64,000 bases of DNA, from the NCBI GenBank assembly GCA_033795365.1, contig JARYGU010000003.1:62001-126000 (forward strand), read 5' to 3'. Position numbers and translations under genes: made by a program. Below are positions 31,464 through 40,558 of this stretch, piece by piece (the stretch's first letter is position 1; each line of letters starts with the position of its first letter). This stretch comes from JARYGU01 sp033795365. GTDB taxonomy: Bacteria; Pseudomonadota; Alphaproteobacteria; Rhizobiales; Rhizobiaceae. The notes under the pieces are model-generated. The model saw only the letters and a program-made list of their open reading frames with translations. It was not told where the DNA came from and made no database searches.

Positions 31464-32622
31464 CCCCTCGCGCATCCCGGTGATCGTGCGCGCATACCGC
31501 ACGCCGATCGGCCGGGCCGGCGGCACTCTTGCGGCGGTCGAGCCGGCGAGCCTCGCCGTGCCGCTGATCCGGCGCATTCTCGCCGAAACGGGGATCGCGG
31601 GAGAGGCGATCGACGACGTCATCCTCGGCAACGCCGCCAACAGCGCCGGCAATATCGCGCGGCTCGCAGCCCTGGAGGCGGGCCTGCCCGTATCGGTGCC
31701 GGGTGTGACGATCGACAGGCAATGCGGCTCCGGGCTGGAGGCGATCGCGCTCGCCGCGCGGATGATCCAGGCGGGCGCCGGCCGCTTCTACCTCGCGGGC
31801 GGCACCGAGAGCGCCAGCCGCGCGCATCTGCGTTTCCGCCCTCCCTCGGCGGAGGGCGGCGTTTCCGAGCCGGTAAAGCGCGCCCGCATGGCGCCGGATG
31901 CGATCGGCGACCCCGACATGGGCATCGCCGCCGAGAATGTCGCCGGCGTCTGCGGCATCTCGCGCGAACGCCAGGACGCCTTCGCGCTCGAAAGCCACCG
32001 GCGCGCGGTGGCCGCACAGGCGGCGGGGCGCTTCGACGCCGAGATCGTGCCGGTCGGGACGCCGGACGCCATGGTGGCGCGAGACGAATGCCCCCGGGCG
32101 GATACCTCCGCGGAAAAGCTCGCGCGGCTGAAGCCGGTGTTTCGCGAGGGCGGCACGGTCACGGCGGGCAATGCCTGCCCGGTCAACGACGGCGCGGCGC
32201 TGGTGCTCATGACCTCGCTTCAGGAGGCGCGCCGGCTCGGCGCCGGGACGATGCTGGAATTCGCCGATGCGGCCGCCGCCGGCATCGATCCCAACCTGCT
32301 CGGCCTCGGTCCCGTCCCGGCGATGGAGAAGCTCGCGGCGCGCAATCCCGGCCTTGTCGCCGCGCGCGTGCCCTTCGTCGAGTTCAACGAGGCCTTCGCG
32401 AGCCAGGTGCTCGCAAGCCTCGACGCGCTCGGCATCGACCCGGCAAAGGTCAACCGCGACGGCGGCGCGCTGGCGCTCGGCCATCCCTACGGCGCCTCCG
32501 GGGCGATCCTGACGGTGCGGCTCTTCGCGCAGATGCGGGACGCACCCGAAGGCAGCGAGGGCCTGGCGATGATGGGCATCGGCGGCGGCATGGGGATCGC
32601 CGCGCTGTTCCAGAAACTGTGA
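31441..32622 (+). CDS. Thiolase family protein lacking the second catalytic cysteine
   Basis: This 393-residue protein has the thiolase fold with the acyl-accepting Cys in TIDRQCGSGLEAIALA, the NEAFA motif (FNEAFASQVLA) and the active His in GHPYGASGA. The usual C-terminal catalytic Cys (CIGGG) is Gly here (MMGIGGGMGIAALF), so normal Claisen condensation or thiolysis may be lost or changed. It overlaps the acyl-CoA ligase gene and follows bioMNY, so the two may act on the same acyl-CoA. The length is normal and there is no frameshift. Confidence 0.85.
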   Translation: MPSNASPDPSRIPVIVRAYRTPIGRAGGTLAAVEPASLAVPLIRRILAETGIAGEAIDDVILGNAANSAGNIARLAALEAGLPVSVPGVTIDRQCGSGLEAIALAARMIQAGAGRFYLAGGTESASRAHLRFRPPSAEGGVSEPVKRARMAPDAIGDPDMGIAAENVAGVCGISRERQDAFALESHRRAVAAQAAGRFDAEIVPVGTPDAMVARDECPRADTSAEKLARLKPVFREGGTVTAGNACPVNDGAALVLMTSLQEARRLGAGTMLEFADAAAAGIDPNLLGLGPVPAMEKLAARNPGLVAARVPFVEFNEAFASQVLASLDALGIDPAKVNRDGGALALGHPYGASGAILTVRLFAQMRDAPEGSEGLAMMGIGGGMGIAALFQKL

Positions 32623-32629
32623 GGACGAC

Positions 32630-33025
32630 ATGGGCGACAAGACCTATTCCGGCGGCTGCCTGTGCGGCGCCATTCGATTCGAGGCGGCAGGTCCGGCGGA
32701 AAAGCCTCACACCTGCTCCTGCCGGTTCTGCCAGCAGCATACCGGCGCGCCGACTTCCGCCTGGGTGGAGTTTTCCGCCGATCGCCTGCGCTGGACCGGC
32801 GCGGGCGGCAGGCCTGCGACCTGGCGCTCCTCCGACTATTCCAGCCGCGCCTTCTGCCCGGCGTGCGGCAGTTCCATCGGCGCAATCGACGACGAGCCCG
32901 TCGTGGCGCTGCTTGTCGGCGGTTTCGACGATCCGTCCGATCCGGCGCTGGCACCGCGATATCATTCGTTCGAGGATTGCCGGCCGTTGTGGCTTAGCGT
33001 CGATACCGCGTCAGGCAAGGAATGA
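32630..33025 (+). CDS. GFA (glutathione-dependent formaldehyde-activating) family protein
   Basis: This 131-residue protein shows the zinc-binding cysteine pattern of the GFA/CENP-V fold: GGCLCGAIRFEA, then TCSCRFCQQHTGAP and FCPACGSSIG. Despite the family name, most members have no proven formaldehyde role. It begins eight bases after the thiolase stop and may be the last gene of that operon. Its 3' end overlaps the convergent thioesterase gene by 15 bases. Confidence 0.88.
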   Translation: MGDKTYSGGCLCGAIRFEAAGPAEKPHTCSCRFCQQHTGAPTSAWVEFSADRLRWTGAGGRPATWRSSDYSSRAFCPACGSSIGAIDDEPVVALLVGGFDDPSDPALAPRYHSFEDCRPLWLSVDTASGKE

Positions 33026-33412
33026 TTTCAGCCAGTCGCGCACCGGCGCGGGCACGTTGACGGGCTGGCGGGTGTTGCGGTCGACGGCGACCCAGACGAA
33101 TTCGACCTCGGCGGCGGGTTCGCCTGCGGTCTCGATCGTCACCGCGAAGCTGACGGAGGTGGCGCCGATGCGGGAAACGGAGACGGTGAAGCGTGCCGGA
33201 TCGTCCAGGCGCAGCCCCTTGTGGAAGGTGCAGGCCGACTTGCGCACGAAATAGACCGGGCCGTCCGAGCCCTCCGGCCTGTGACGCCAGAGATTTGCAA
33301 CCGCCGCCTCGGCATGGGCGTAATAGGCGGCGTTGTGCATATGGCCGTGCATGTCTATATCGCGGAACGGAATGCGGATCTCCGTAATCCTGATATCCTG
33401 CGAAGATCCCAC
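33011..33412 (-). CDS. Acyl-CoA thioesterase (4HBT hot-dog fold)
   Basis: This protein of about 133 residues has the hot-dog thioesterase pattern: IRIPFRDIDMHGHMHNAAYY with the catalytic Asp, then RKSACTFHKGLRLDD and EFVWVAVDRNTRQP. The start is probably the GTG at 33412, which has AAGGGG six bases upstream; no ATG lies at a sensible place. It is divergent from the MDR reductase gene, 21 bases apart. The substrate is unknown; small aryl or short acyl thioesters are usual for this type. Confidence 0.82.
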   Translation of the reverse strand: MGSSQDIRITEIRIPFRDIDMHGHMHNAAYYAHAEAAVANLWRHRPEGSDGPVYFVRKSACTFHKGLRLDDPARFTVSVSRIGATSVSFAVTIETAGEPAAEVEFVWVAVDRNTRQPVNVPAPVRDWLKSFLA

Positions 33413-33433
33413 GGCGACCCCTTGGAACAAACG

Positions 33434-34399
33434 ATGCTCAGCGCTTTTGTTAGAGAGTTCGGCGGTCCGCGGCAAGTGATCGCGCTCGCCGAGCGGCCGC
33501 GGCCCGATCCCGGGCCGGGAGAGGTCGAGGTGCGCATCGGCCGGGCAGCCGTCAATCCCTCCGATCTCATTCCGGTGACGGGGGCCTACCGGAGCAGGAC
33601 CGTGCTTCCCTTCGTGCCCGGCTTCGAGGGCGTCGGCATCGTCAGCCGGACGGGACGCGGCGTGACCGGCCTTCGCGAGGGAGACCGGGTGCTGCCGATC
33701 GGCGCCGGCGGCCTGTGGCAGGAATATCTGGTCCGACCGGAGCAATGGTGCTTTCGCGTGCCGGGCGGCCTTTCCGACGACGAGGCGGCGACGAGCTATG
33801 TCAATCCGCTGACGGCCTTCCGGCTCGTGGCCGCGCTCGGCGAGCATTTCGGAGCCTCCCGCGGGCACAGCGTCGGCGTGACGGCGGCGGCGTCGGCGAT
33901 CGGCCGGATGCTGCTGCGGCTGCTTGCGCAGGACGGTTTCACGCCCGTAGCGATCGTCCGGAGCGAGGAGACGAAGGCGCGGCTGGCGGCCGGCTTTCCC
34001 GGAGACATCACCGTTTGCGACGGGGCGGCTGCCGCATCCCTGAAGCTCGATGCGGTGCTCGACGCCGTCGGCGGCGACACGGGCAATGCGCTGTTTTCCC
34101 GCGTGCTCTCACCCGGCGGCGCCTTCGTCCAGTATGGCGCGCTCAGCGGACACCAGCTCGACCCTTCCCTCGTCGCGAGCCGGAGCGACGTGCGCTTCTC
34201 CTTTCTCTGGCTGCGCCAATGGGTGCATTCCGCACCGCGCGAGGAGATCGAGGCGGCCTTCGAAAGAAGCTTCGACGGTATTCGCGCCGGGCATCTCGCC
34301 TCCGCCGTCGACGGCACCTTCGCGCTCGCCGACCTGGCGGCGGCACTCGCCCGGCAGGAGGACCCCGCACGGCAAGGCAAGGTGCTGATTGCGCCGTGA
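33434..34399 (+). CDS. Zinc-independent MDR oxidoreductase (enoyl reductase/quinone reductase type)
   Basis: This 321-residue member of the medium-chain dehydrogenase/reductase superfamily lacks the zinc ligands of alcohol dehydrogenases. It shows RAAVNPSDLIPVTGAY and PGFEGVGIVSRTG, and the Rossmann region VGVTAAASAIGRMLLRLLAQ, which resembles the trans-2-enoyl reductase (MECR) branch. It reads away from the thioesterase gene. The reaction is probably NADPH-dependent reduction of an enoyl thioester or quinone. Confidence 0.87.
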   Translation: MLSAFVREFGGPRQVIALAERPRPDPGPGEVEVRIGRAAVNPSDLIPVTGAYRSRTVLPFVPGFEGVGIVSRTGRGVTGLREGDRVLPIGAGGLWQEYLVRPEQWCFRVPGGLSDDEAATSYVNPLTAFRLVAALGEHFGASRGHSVGVTAAASAIGRMLLRLLAQDGFTPVAIVRSEETKARLAAGFPGDITVCDGAAAASLKLDAVLDAVGGDTGNALFSRVLSPGGAFVQYGALSGHQLDPSLVASRSDVRFSFLWLRQWVHSAPREEIEAAFERSFDGIRAGHLASAVDGTFALADLAAALARQEDPARQGKVLIAP

Positions 34400-34469
34400 C
34401 TGTTGAAAAGCGGTCCGCACCGGCCCATTTTGCATGGACCTCGCAGGCAGCAATGGGTAGCTTCGCGCC

Positions 34470-35396
<927 letters not shown>

Positions 35397-35398
35397 TC

Positions 35399-35650
35399 AT
35401 GACGAACACCCCCGCTCCCGATGTCTCTGCCCTTTCCTTCGAGCAGGCGGTCGAAGAACTGGAAAAGATCGTCGCCGCCCTGGAAAGGGGCGATGTCGCG
35501 CTCGACAGGTCGATCGAAATCTACGAGCGCGGCGAAGCGCTGAAGAAGCATTGCGAGACGCTGCTCAGCGCCGCGGAGAACCGCATCGAGAAAATACGCC
35601 TCGACCGCGCCGGCAAGCCGCAAGGCGTGGAGCCCCTCGACGGCGCATGA
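35399..35650 (+). CDS. xseB: Exodeoxyribonuclease VII small subunit
   Basis: XseB binds the large subunit XseA to form exonuclease VII, which degrades single-stranded DNA. The 83-residue protein shows the helical hairpin SFEQAVEELEKIVAALERG and VALDRSIEIYERGEALKKHC typical of the family. It is translationally close to the deacetylase gene (two-base gap). In many proteobacteria xseB is adjacent to dxs; here they are separated by about 2.1 kb containing HxlR and pirin genes. Confidence 0.96.
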   Translation: MTNTPAPDVSALSFEQAVEELEKIVAALERGDVALDRSIEIYERGEALKKHCETLLSAAENRIEKIRLDRAGKPQGVEPLDGA

Positions 35651-36153
35651 GCGCCCGAATATTCGATAACGATATTCACACTATTGTGAATGTCATGAAA
35701 TCCGCCAATTGCCGACACGGCAAGCCATGAGCAACAGTGCGAAAGACTGGCGGCGGGGCACGGGAACTCGTTGATTTCGGAATAAGTTCTCTTTTTGTTA
35801 CTCAATATAAGATAATATACCAAGGTAGATCTTCGGGAACGAACCATTTTCTTTCCCCTCGGCAACCTTTGTTATTTAGGGGTTGCTTTTTGGCTTTTGA
35901 GACCCCATCTGATCCCTAATTACGGAGCACCCTCAATAAATGGGACTCCGAGTTTTTTTGGCGCACCTCCGGATGCGCCCGAATGACTTCGACATCATGC
36001 GAATGAGGAACGTTATGGACGAGCCTTTTTTCTCCCCGCCAGCCCAGCCGCGCCCCGGCCTGACATAGCCTAGTTCCGGCCTTCAGGCCGGAAATCACTG
36101 CAAACAACTCCCAAGACTTAATGATCCTCCCACAACATTCAGAAGGTATTTTG
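35651..36153. other. AT-rich intergenic region between xseB and the HxlR gene
   Basis: This 500-base gap contains no supported gene. It is much AT-richer than its surroundings around 35770-35900. Structures seen are an inverted repeat ATTCACA-CTAT-TGTGAAT at 35674-35691, a possible terminator at 35862-35891, and a perfect TTCCGGCC/GGCCGGAA hairpin at about 36072-36091. The composition suggests acquired or decayed sequence. Confidence 0.5.
35862..35891 (+). terminator. Possible rho-independent terminator downstream of xseB
   Basis: GCAACC (35862-35867) pairs with GGTTGC (35881-35886) and is followed by a run of five T residues. The loop is long (13 bases) and AT-rich, so termination would be modest. 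Confidence 0.4.
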
Positions 36154-36543
36154 ATGTTGACGCAACACCACAATTCCGAAAACCGCCCGGTCATCAATCC
36201 GGGCACCCGCGAAATCCTCGACCGTGTCGGCGACAAGTGGAGCCTCTACGTCATCGACACGCTGAGCGAGGGGCCGCTGCGCTTCAACGAGCTCAAGAAG
36301 GTCGTCGAGGGGATCTCCCAGCGGATGCTGACGCTGACGCTGCGCCATCTCGAACGCGACGGCCTCGTCACCCGCACCATGTATGCGACGATCCCGCCGC
36401 GGGTCGACTATGCGCTCACCGAGCTCGGCTTCAAGCTCCTGAAGCCGGTCACCGAGCTGGTCGACTGGGTGCAGGAGAACCGCAACGAGATCGAGGCGGC
36501 GCAGAAGTCCTTCGATGAGCACACGATCGCCCCGCATTCCTGA
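36154..36543 (+). CDS. HxlR-family winged-helix transcriptional regulator
   Basis: This protein of about 129 residues has the HxlR core: VGDKWSLYVIDTLSEGPLRFNELKK, then GISQRMLTLTLRHLERDGLV and a beta wing TIPPRVDYALTELG. I prefer the ATG at 36154 because AGAAGG lies at good spacing; an ATG at 36121 would add 11 residues. HxlR regulators usually respond to aldehydes or quinone-like electrophiles and control the adjacent gene. Here the pirin gene follows 86 bases downstream. The pair splits xseB from dxs. Confidence 0.92.
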   Translation: MLTQHHNSENRPVINPGTREILDRVGDKWSLYVIDTLSEGPLRFNELKKVVEGISQRMLTLTLRHLERDGLVTRTMYATIPPRVDYALTELGFKLLKPVTELVDWVQENRNEIEAAQKSFDEHTIAPHS

Positions 36544-36563
36544 AACGGAGCGTTCACGGGAAA

Positions 36564-36588
36564 GAACCTTGCCTGCCGGGCAAGGTTC
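36564..36588 (+). terminator. Perfect hairpin between the HxlR and pirin genes
   Basis: GAACCTTGCC (36564-36573) pairs exactly with GGCAAGGTTC (36579-36588) around loop TGCCG, 20 bases after the HxlR stop. No T-run follows except CCTGTTC. It may be a weak terminator or processing site between the two genes. Confidence 0.45.
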
Positions 36589-36629
36589 CTGTTCAGTGCG
36601 GTCTCACCCATTCGACAGGGACGACCGCA

Positions 36630-37553
36630 ATGAGCTTCTTTCCCGGCAGAGATCCAGAAGCAGGCGACGCTGCCGCCTGCGACGCGCTGGAACATCTCAT
36701 CATTCCCCGCACCAGCGACATCGGCGGCTTCGAAGTCCGCCGGGCGCTGCCCACCGCCAAGCGGCGGCTCGTCGGCCCCTTCATCTTCTTCGACCGCATG
36801 GGCCCGGCGCTTCTCAAGGCGGGCGACGCGATCGACGTGCGCCCTCACCCGCATATCGGCCTTTCGACCGTGACCTATCTCTTCGACGGCGAGATCAAGC
36901 ACCGCGACAGCCTCGGCACCGAAATGGTCATCCGCCCCGGCGACCTGAACCTGATGACGGCAGGCCGCGGCATCGTGCATTCCGAGCGCTCGCCGGAGAA
37001 CCTGCGCGGGCGGGAAATGTCGCTCTCGGGGCTGCAGACATGGCTGGCGCTTCCGGACGGGCATGAGGAAATCGATCCGGTCTTCGCCCATACGACGCGG
37101 GGCGAGCTGCCGACGTTTTCCGCCGACGGCATCGCGGGGCGCGTCATCATCGGGCGCTACGAAGGCCATTCCTCTCCGGTCAAAGTGCCGAGCGACACGC
37201 TCTATACCGACCTGCAGCTTTCGCCTGGCGCCTCTGCGCCGCTTGCGGCGGAGTGGGAGGAGCGCGCCGTCTACGTGCTTTCCGGCGAGGTGGCGATCGC
37301 CGGCGACCGCTTTGCGGCCGACAGGCTGCTGGTCTTTCGCCCCGGCGACCCGATCCGCCTCGACGCCGGGCCCGCGGGCTGTCATCTCATGCTCTTCGGC
37401 GGCGCGGCGCTCGGTTCCAAGCGCCATATCTGGTGGAATTTCGTCTCCTCCTCGAAGGAGCGAATCGAGCAGGCGAAGGAGGAATGGCGCACCGGGCGCT
37501 TCGATATCGTGCCCGGCGACGAGGAGGAATTCATTCCTTTGCCGGCAGGCTGA
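36630..37553 (+). CDS. Pirin family protein (cupin)
   Basis: This 307-residue bicupin has the pirin metal site in VRPHPHIGLSTVTYLFDGEI (two His), then RDSLGTEMVIRPGDLNLMTAGRGIVHSE with the later His/Glu ligands, and a pirin C-terminal domain (GRYEGHSSPVKVPSDTLYTD). Bacterial pirins such as YhhW can act as quercetin dioxygenases; others have no known function. It lies behind the HxlR gene and is its probable target. GGGACGACCGCA precedes the ATG, so the ribosome-binding site is weak. Confidence 0.92.
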   Translation: MSFFPGRDPEAGDAAACDALEHLIIPRTSDIGGFEVRRALPTAKRRLVGPFIFFDRMGPALLKAGDAIDVRPHPHIGLSTVTYLFDGEIKHRDSLGTEMVIRPGDLNLMTAGRGIVHSERSPENLRGREMSLSGLQTWLALPDGHEEIDPVFAHTTRGELPTFSADGIAGRVIIGRYEGHSSPVKVPSDTLYTDLQLSPGASAPLAAEWEERAVYVLSGEVAIAGDRFAADRLLVFRPGDPIRLDAGPAGCHLMLFGGAALGSKRHIWWNFVSSSKERIEQAKEEWRTGRFDIVPGDEEEFIPLPAG

Positions 37554-37780
37554 CCACAATTTCGCCAAAGCGCGCGCGATAAGCCACCGGAAGGCGTAGT
37601 GCGGGTTCCGGCCCTGCTTCCTTTGGCGGTTTCATTTAAGCGGATAAACCATTAATCTGCGTCGTTGGCGCTGGTGACGAGCGGGAGCCGTTTGCATTCA
37701 TGGGCAATCCGCCCTAGATGCCGGCAGAAGCGACCGCCATGCGACAAGCGTGCCGCAGCGTTTAGGTAGAGGCATTCAGA

Positions 37781-39700
37781 GTGACACAATTGCCAGCGAC
37801 CCCCCTTCTGGACAAGGTTCGTATTCCGGCCGACCTGAAAGGGGTGGACGACCGGGACCTGCCGCAACTGGCAGCCGAGCTGCGCGCGGAAATGGTCGAC
37901 GCCGTATCGCGCACCGGCGGGCATCTGGGTGCCGGCCTCGGCGTCGTCGAGCTGACCATCGCCATCCACAAGGTTTTCGACACGCCCGACGACCGGCTGA
38001 TCTTCGACGTCGGCCACCAGTGCTATCCGCACAAGATCCTGACCGGCCGGCGCGACCGCATCCGAACGCTGCGCCAGGAGGACGGGCTCTCCGGCTTCAC
38101 CCGCCGCGCCGAAAGCGAATACGACCCCTTCGGCGCCGCCCATTCCTCGACCTCGATCTCCGCCGGCCTCGGCATGGCGGTCGCGGCCGAGCTTTCCGGC
38201 ACGCCGCGCAACGTCATCGCCGTCATCGGCGACGGCGCGATGTCGGCGGGCATGGCCTATGAGGCGCTGAACAATGCCGGCGCGCTCGACGCCCGGCTCA
38301 TCGTCATCCTCAACGACAACGACATGTCGATCGCCCCGCCGACCGGCGCCATGAGCGCCTATCTGGCGCGGCTCGCCTCCGGCCGCACCTATATGGGCTT
38401 CCGCGAACTCGGCAAGAAGCTGACGGCCTATCTCGGCAAGAGCGTCGACCGGGCGATCACCCGCGCCGTCGAGCATGCGCGCGGCTATGTCACCGGCGGC
38501 ACGCTTTTCGAGGAGATGGGCTTCTACCATATCGGCCCGATCGACGGGCACTCCTTCGACCACCTGCTGCCGGTGCTGCGCAATGTGCGCGACAATGCCA
38601 AGGGGCCGGTGCTGATCCATGTGGTGACGCAGAAGGGCAAGGGCTACGCGCCGGCGGAAGCGGCGGCCGACAAGTATCACGGCGTCAACAAGTTCGACGT
38701 CATCACCGGCGCGCAGGCGAAGGCCAAGCCGAACGCGCCCGCCTATACCAGCGTCTTTGCCGATGCGCTCGTCCAGGAGGCGGGCTTCGACGAGAAGATC
38801 GTCGGCATCACCGCCGCCATGCCCTCGGGCACCGGGCTCGACAAGTTCGCCGGCATCTATCCGGCGCGGCTCTTCGACGTCGGCATTGCCGAGCAGCATG
38901 CGGTGACCTTTGCGGCGGGACTCGCGGCCGAAGGGTACAAGCCCTTCGCGGCACTCTATTCCACATTCCTCCAGCGCGCCTACGACCAGGTGGTGCACGA
39001 CGTCGCCATCCAGGGGCTGCCGGTGCGCTTTCCGATCGACCGCGCCGGCTTCGTCGGGGCCGACGGGCCGACCCATGCGGGCTCCTTCGACACGACCTAT
39101 CTCGCGACGCTTCCCGGCTTCGTGGTGATGGCGGCCGCCGACGAGGCGGAGCTGAAGCATATGGTGCGCACCGCGGCCGCCTACGACGAAGGCCCGATCT
39201 CCTTCCGCTACCCGCGCGGCGAGGGCGTGGGCGTCGAGCTGCCGGAGCGCGGGCAGATCCTGGAGATCGGCAAGGGGCGGATCGTCAAACAGGGTTCGAA
39301 GGTGGCGCTGCTCTCCTTCGGCACGCGGCTTGCCGATTGCCTGCTTGCGGCCGAAGACCTCGACGCCGCCGGGCTTTCCACCACGGTTGCGGATGCGCGT
39401 TTCGCAAAGCCTCTCGACCTCGATCTCATCCGCCAGCTTGCCCGCCACCACGAGGTGCTCGTCACCATCGAAGAGGGCGCGATCGGCGGCTTCGCCAGCC
39501 ATGTGCTGCAGTTCCTGTCGCTCGAAGGCATGCTCGACCAGGGCCTGAAGGTGCGCCCCATGGTGCTGCCGGACATCTGGATGGAGCAGGCCAGGCCCGA
39601 GACCATGTATGCCAAGGCCGGCCTCGACCGCGCCGGCATCGTCTCGACCGTGTTCAGGGCGCTCGGCCAGAAGCAGCTCGGCGTCGAAGCGGCGGGCTGA
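37781..39700 (+). CDS. dxs: 1-deoxy-D-xylulose-5-phosphate synthase
   Basis: Dxs condenses pyruvate and glyceraldehyde 3-phosphate using thiamine diphosphate; it is the first step of the methylerythritol phosphate isoprenoid pathway. The 639-residue protein has RTGGHLGAGLGVVELTIAIH, the thiamine motif GDGAMSAGMAYEALNNAG and the transketolase region FDVGIAEQHAVTFAAGLA. The start is a GTG at 37781, preceded by GGTAGAGG. tlyA and an RNA methyltransferase follow in the same direction. The product feeds ubiquinone made by ubiA, found elsewhere in this window. Confidence 0.98.
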   Translation: MTQLPATPLLDKVRIPADLKGVDDRDLPQLAAELRAEMVDAVSRTGGHLGAGLGVVELTIAIHKVFDTPDDRLIFDVGHQCYPHKILTGRRDRIRTLRQEDGLSGFTRRAESEYDPFGAAHSSTSISAGLGMAVAAELSGTPRNVIAVIGDGAMSAGMAYEALNNAGALDARLIVILNDNDMSIAPPTGAMSAYLARLASGRTYMGFRELGKKLTAYLGKSVDRAITRAVEHARGYVTGGTLFEEMGFYHIGPIDGHSFDHLLPVLRNVRDNAKGPVLIHVVTQKGKGYAPAEAAADKYHGVNKFDVITGAQAKAKPNAPAYTSVFADALVQEAGFDEKIVGITAAMPSGTGLDKFAGIYPARLFDVGIAEQHAVTFAAGLAAEGYKPFAALYSTFLQRAYDQVVHDVAIQGLPVRFPIDRAGFVGADGPTHAGSFDTTYLATLPGFVVMAAADEAELKHMVRTAAAYDEGPISFRYPRGEGVGVELPERGQILEIGKGRIVKQGSKVALLSFGTRLADCLLAAEDLDAAGLSTTVADARFAKPLDLDLIRQLARHHEVLVTIEEGAIGGFASHVLQFLSLEGMLDQGLKVRPMVLPDIWMEQARPETMYAKAGLDRAGIVSTVFRALGQKQLGVEAAG

Positions 39701-39805
39701 CCGAAGGCCCCGATGCCCGGCGCGCTGCGGGCAGCGGATCGCATTATTTGGCTCCGGCGAGGCCAGGGCCTTGCAACGGGGCGGACGACAGGTCATGAGG
39801 GGCGC

Positions 39806-40558
39806 ATGTCTGAAACATCCCCCGCCATACGGCTCGACCAGCTCCTGGTGAATGCCGGCCTCGTCGCCAGCCGCTCGCGCGCCCGCGATGCGATCGCCCG
39901 CGGCACCGTGACCGTCGACGGCAAGGTCGTCACCAAGCCGAGCTCGACCTTCGCCACGACCGCCACCATCACCATCGACGACCCCGCCCAGCCCTATGTG
40001 TCGCGGGCGGCGCTGAAGCTGACGGCGGCACTCGATCATTTCGGGCTCGACCCGAAAGGGCTCGACTGCCTCGATATCGGCGCGTCCACCGGCGGCTTCA
40101 CCGAGGTGCTGCTTCATCGCGGCGCCGGCCACGTCATCGCCGTCGATGTCGGCCACGACCAGTTGCATCCCCGCCTGCGCGAGGACGCGCGCGTCACCAA
40201 TTTCGAGGGGCTGAACGCGCGGGTTCTCGACGAGGAACATCTCGGCGGGCGCGATATCGACGCCGTCGTCTCCGACGTCTCCTTCATCTCGCTGAAGCTG
40301 GCGCTGCCGCCGGCGCTGCGGCTCGCGCGCCCCGGCGCCTTCTGCGTGCTTCTGGTGAAGCCGCAATTCGAGGCCGGACGCGAGGCGATCAGCAAGGCGG
40401 GACTCCTGAAGGATCCGGCCACCGCGCCGGATGTCGCAGCCGCGCTCGAAGCGTGGCTGACCGGGAAGATGGGCTGGCGGAGCCTCGGCCTCATCCCCTC
40501 GCCGATCGCCGGCGGCGACGGCAATGTCGAATACCTGCTCGCCGGGCGCAAACCATGA
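39806..40558 (+). CDS. tlyA: TlyA family rRNA (cytidine-2'-O)-methyltransferase / hemolysin-like protein
   Basis: This 250-residue protein has an N-terminal S4 RNA-binding domain (IRLDQLLVNAGLVASRSRAR, RGTVTVDGK) and a C-terminal FtsJ-like methyltransferase domain. The SAM motif LDIGASTGGFTEVLLHRGA is clear, as is LLVKPQFEAGRE. TlyA methylates 16S and 23S rRNA in mycobacteria; the hemolysin label is historical. The ATG at 39806 gives MSETSPAIRLDQ. It overlaps the next gene by ATGA at 40555-40558. Confidence 0.93.
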   Translation: MSETSPAIRLDQLLVNAGLVASRSRARDAIARGTVTVDGKVVTKPSSTFATTATITIDDPAQPYVSRAALKLTAALDHFGLDPKGLDCLDIGASTGGFTEVLLHRGAGHVIAVDVGHDQLHPRLREDARVTNFEGLNARVLDEEHLGGRDIDAVVSDVSFISLKLALPPALRLARPGAFCVLLVKPQFEAGREAISKAGLLKDPATAPDVAAALEAWLTGKMGWRSLGLIPSPIAGGDGNVEYLLAGRKP

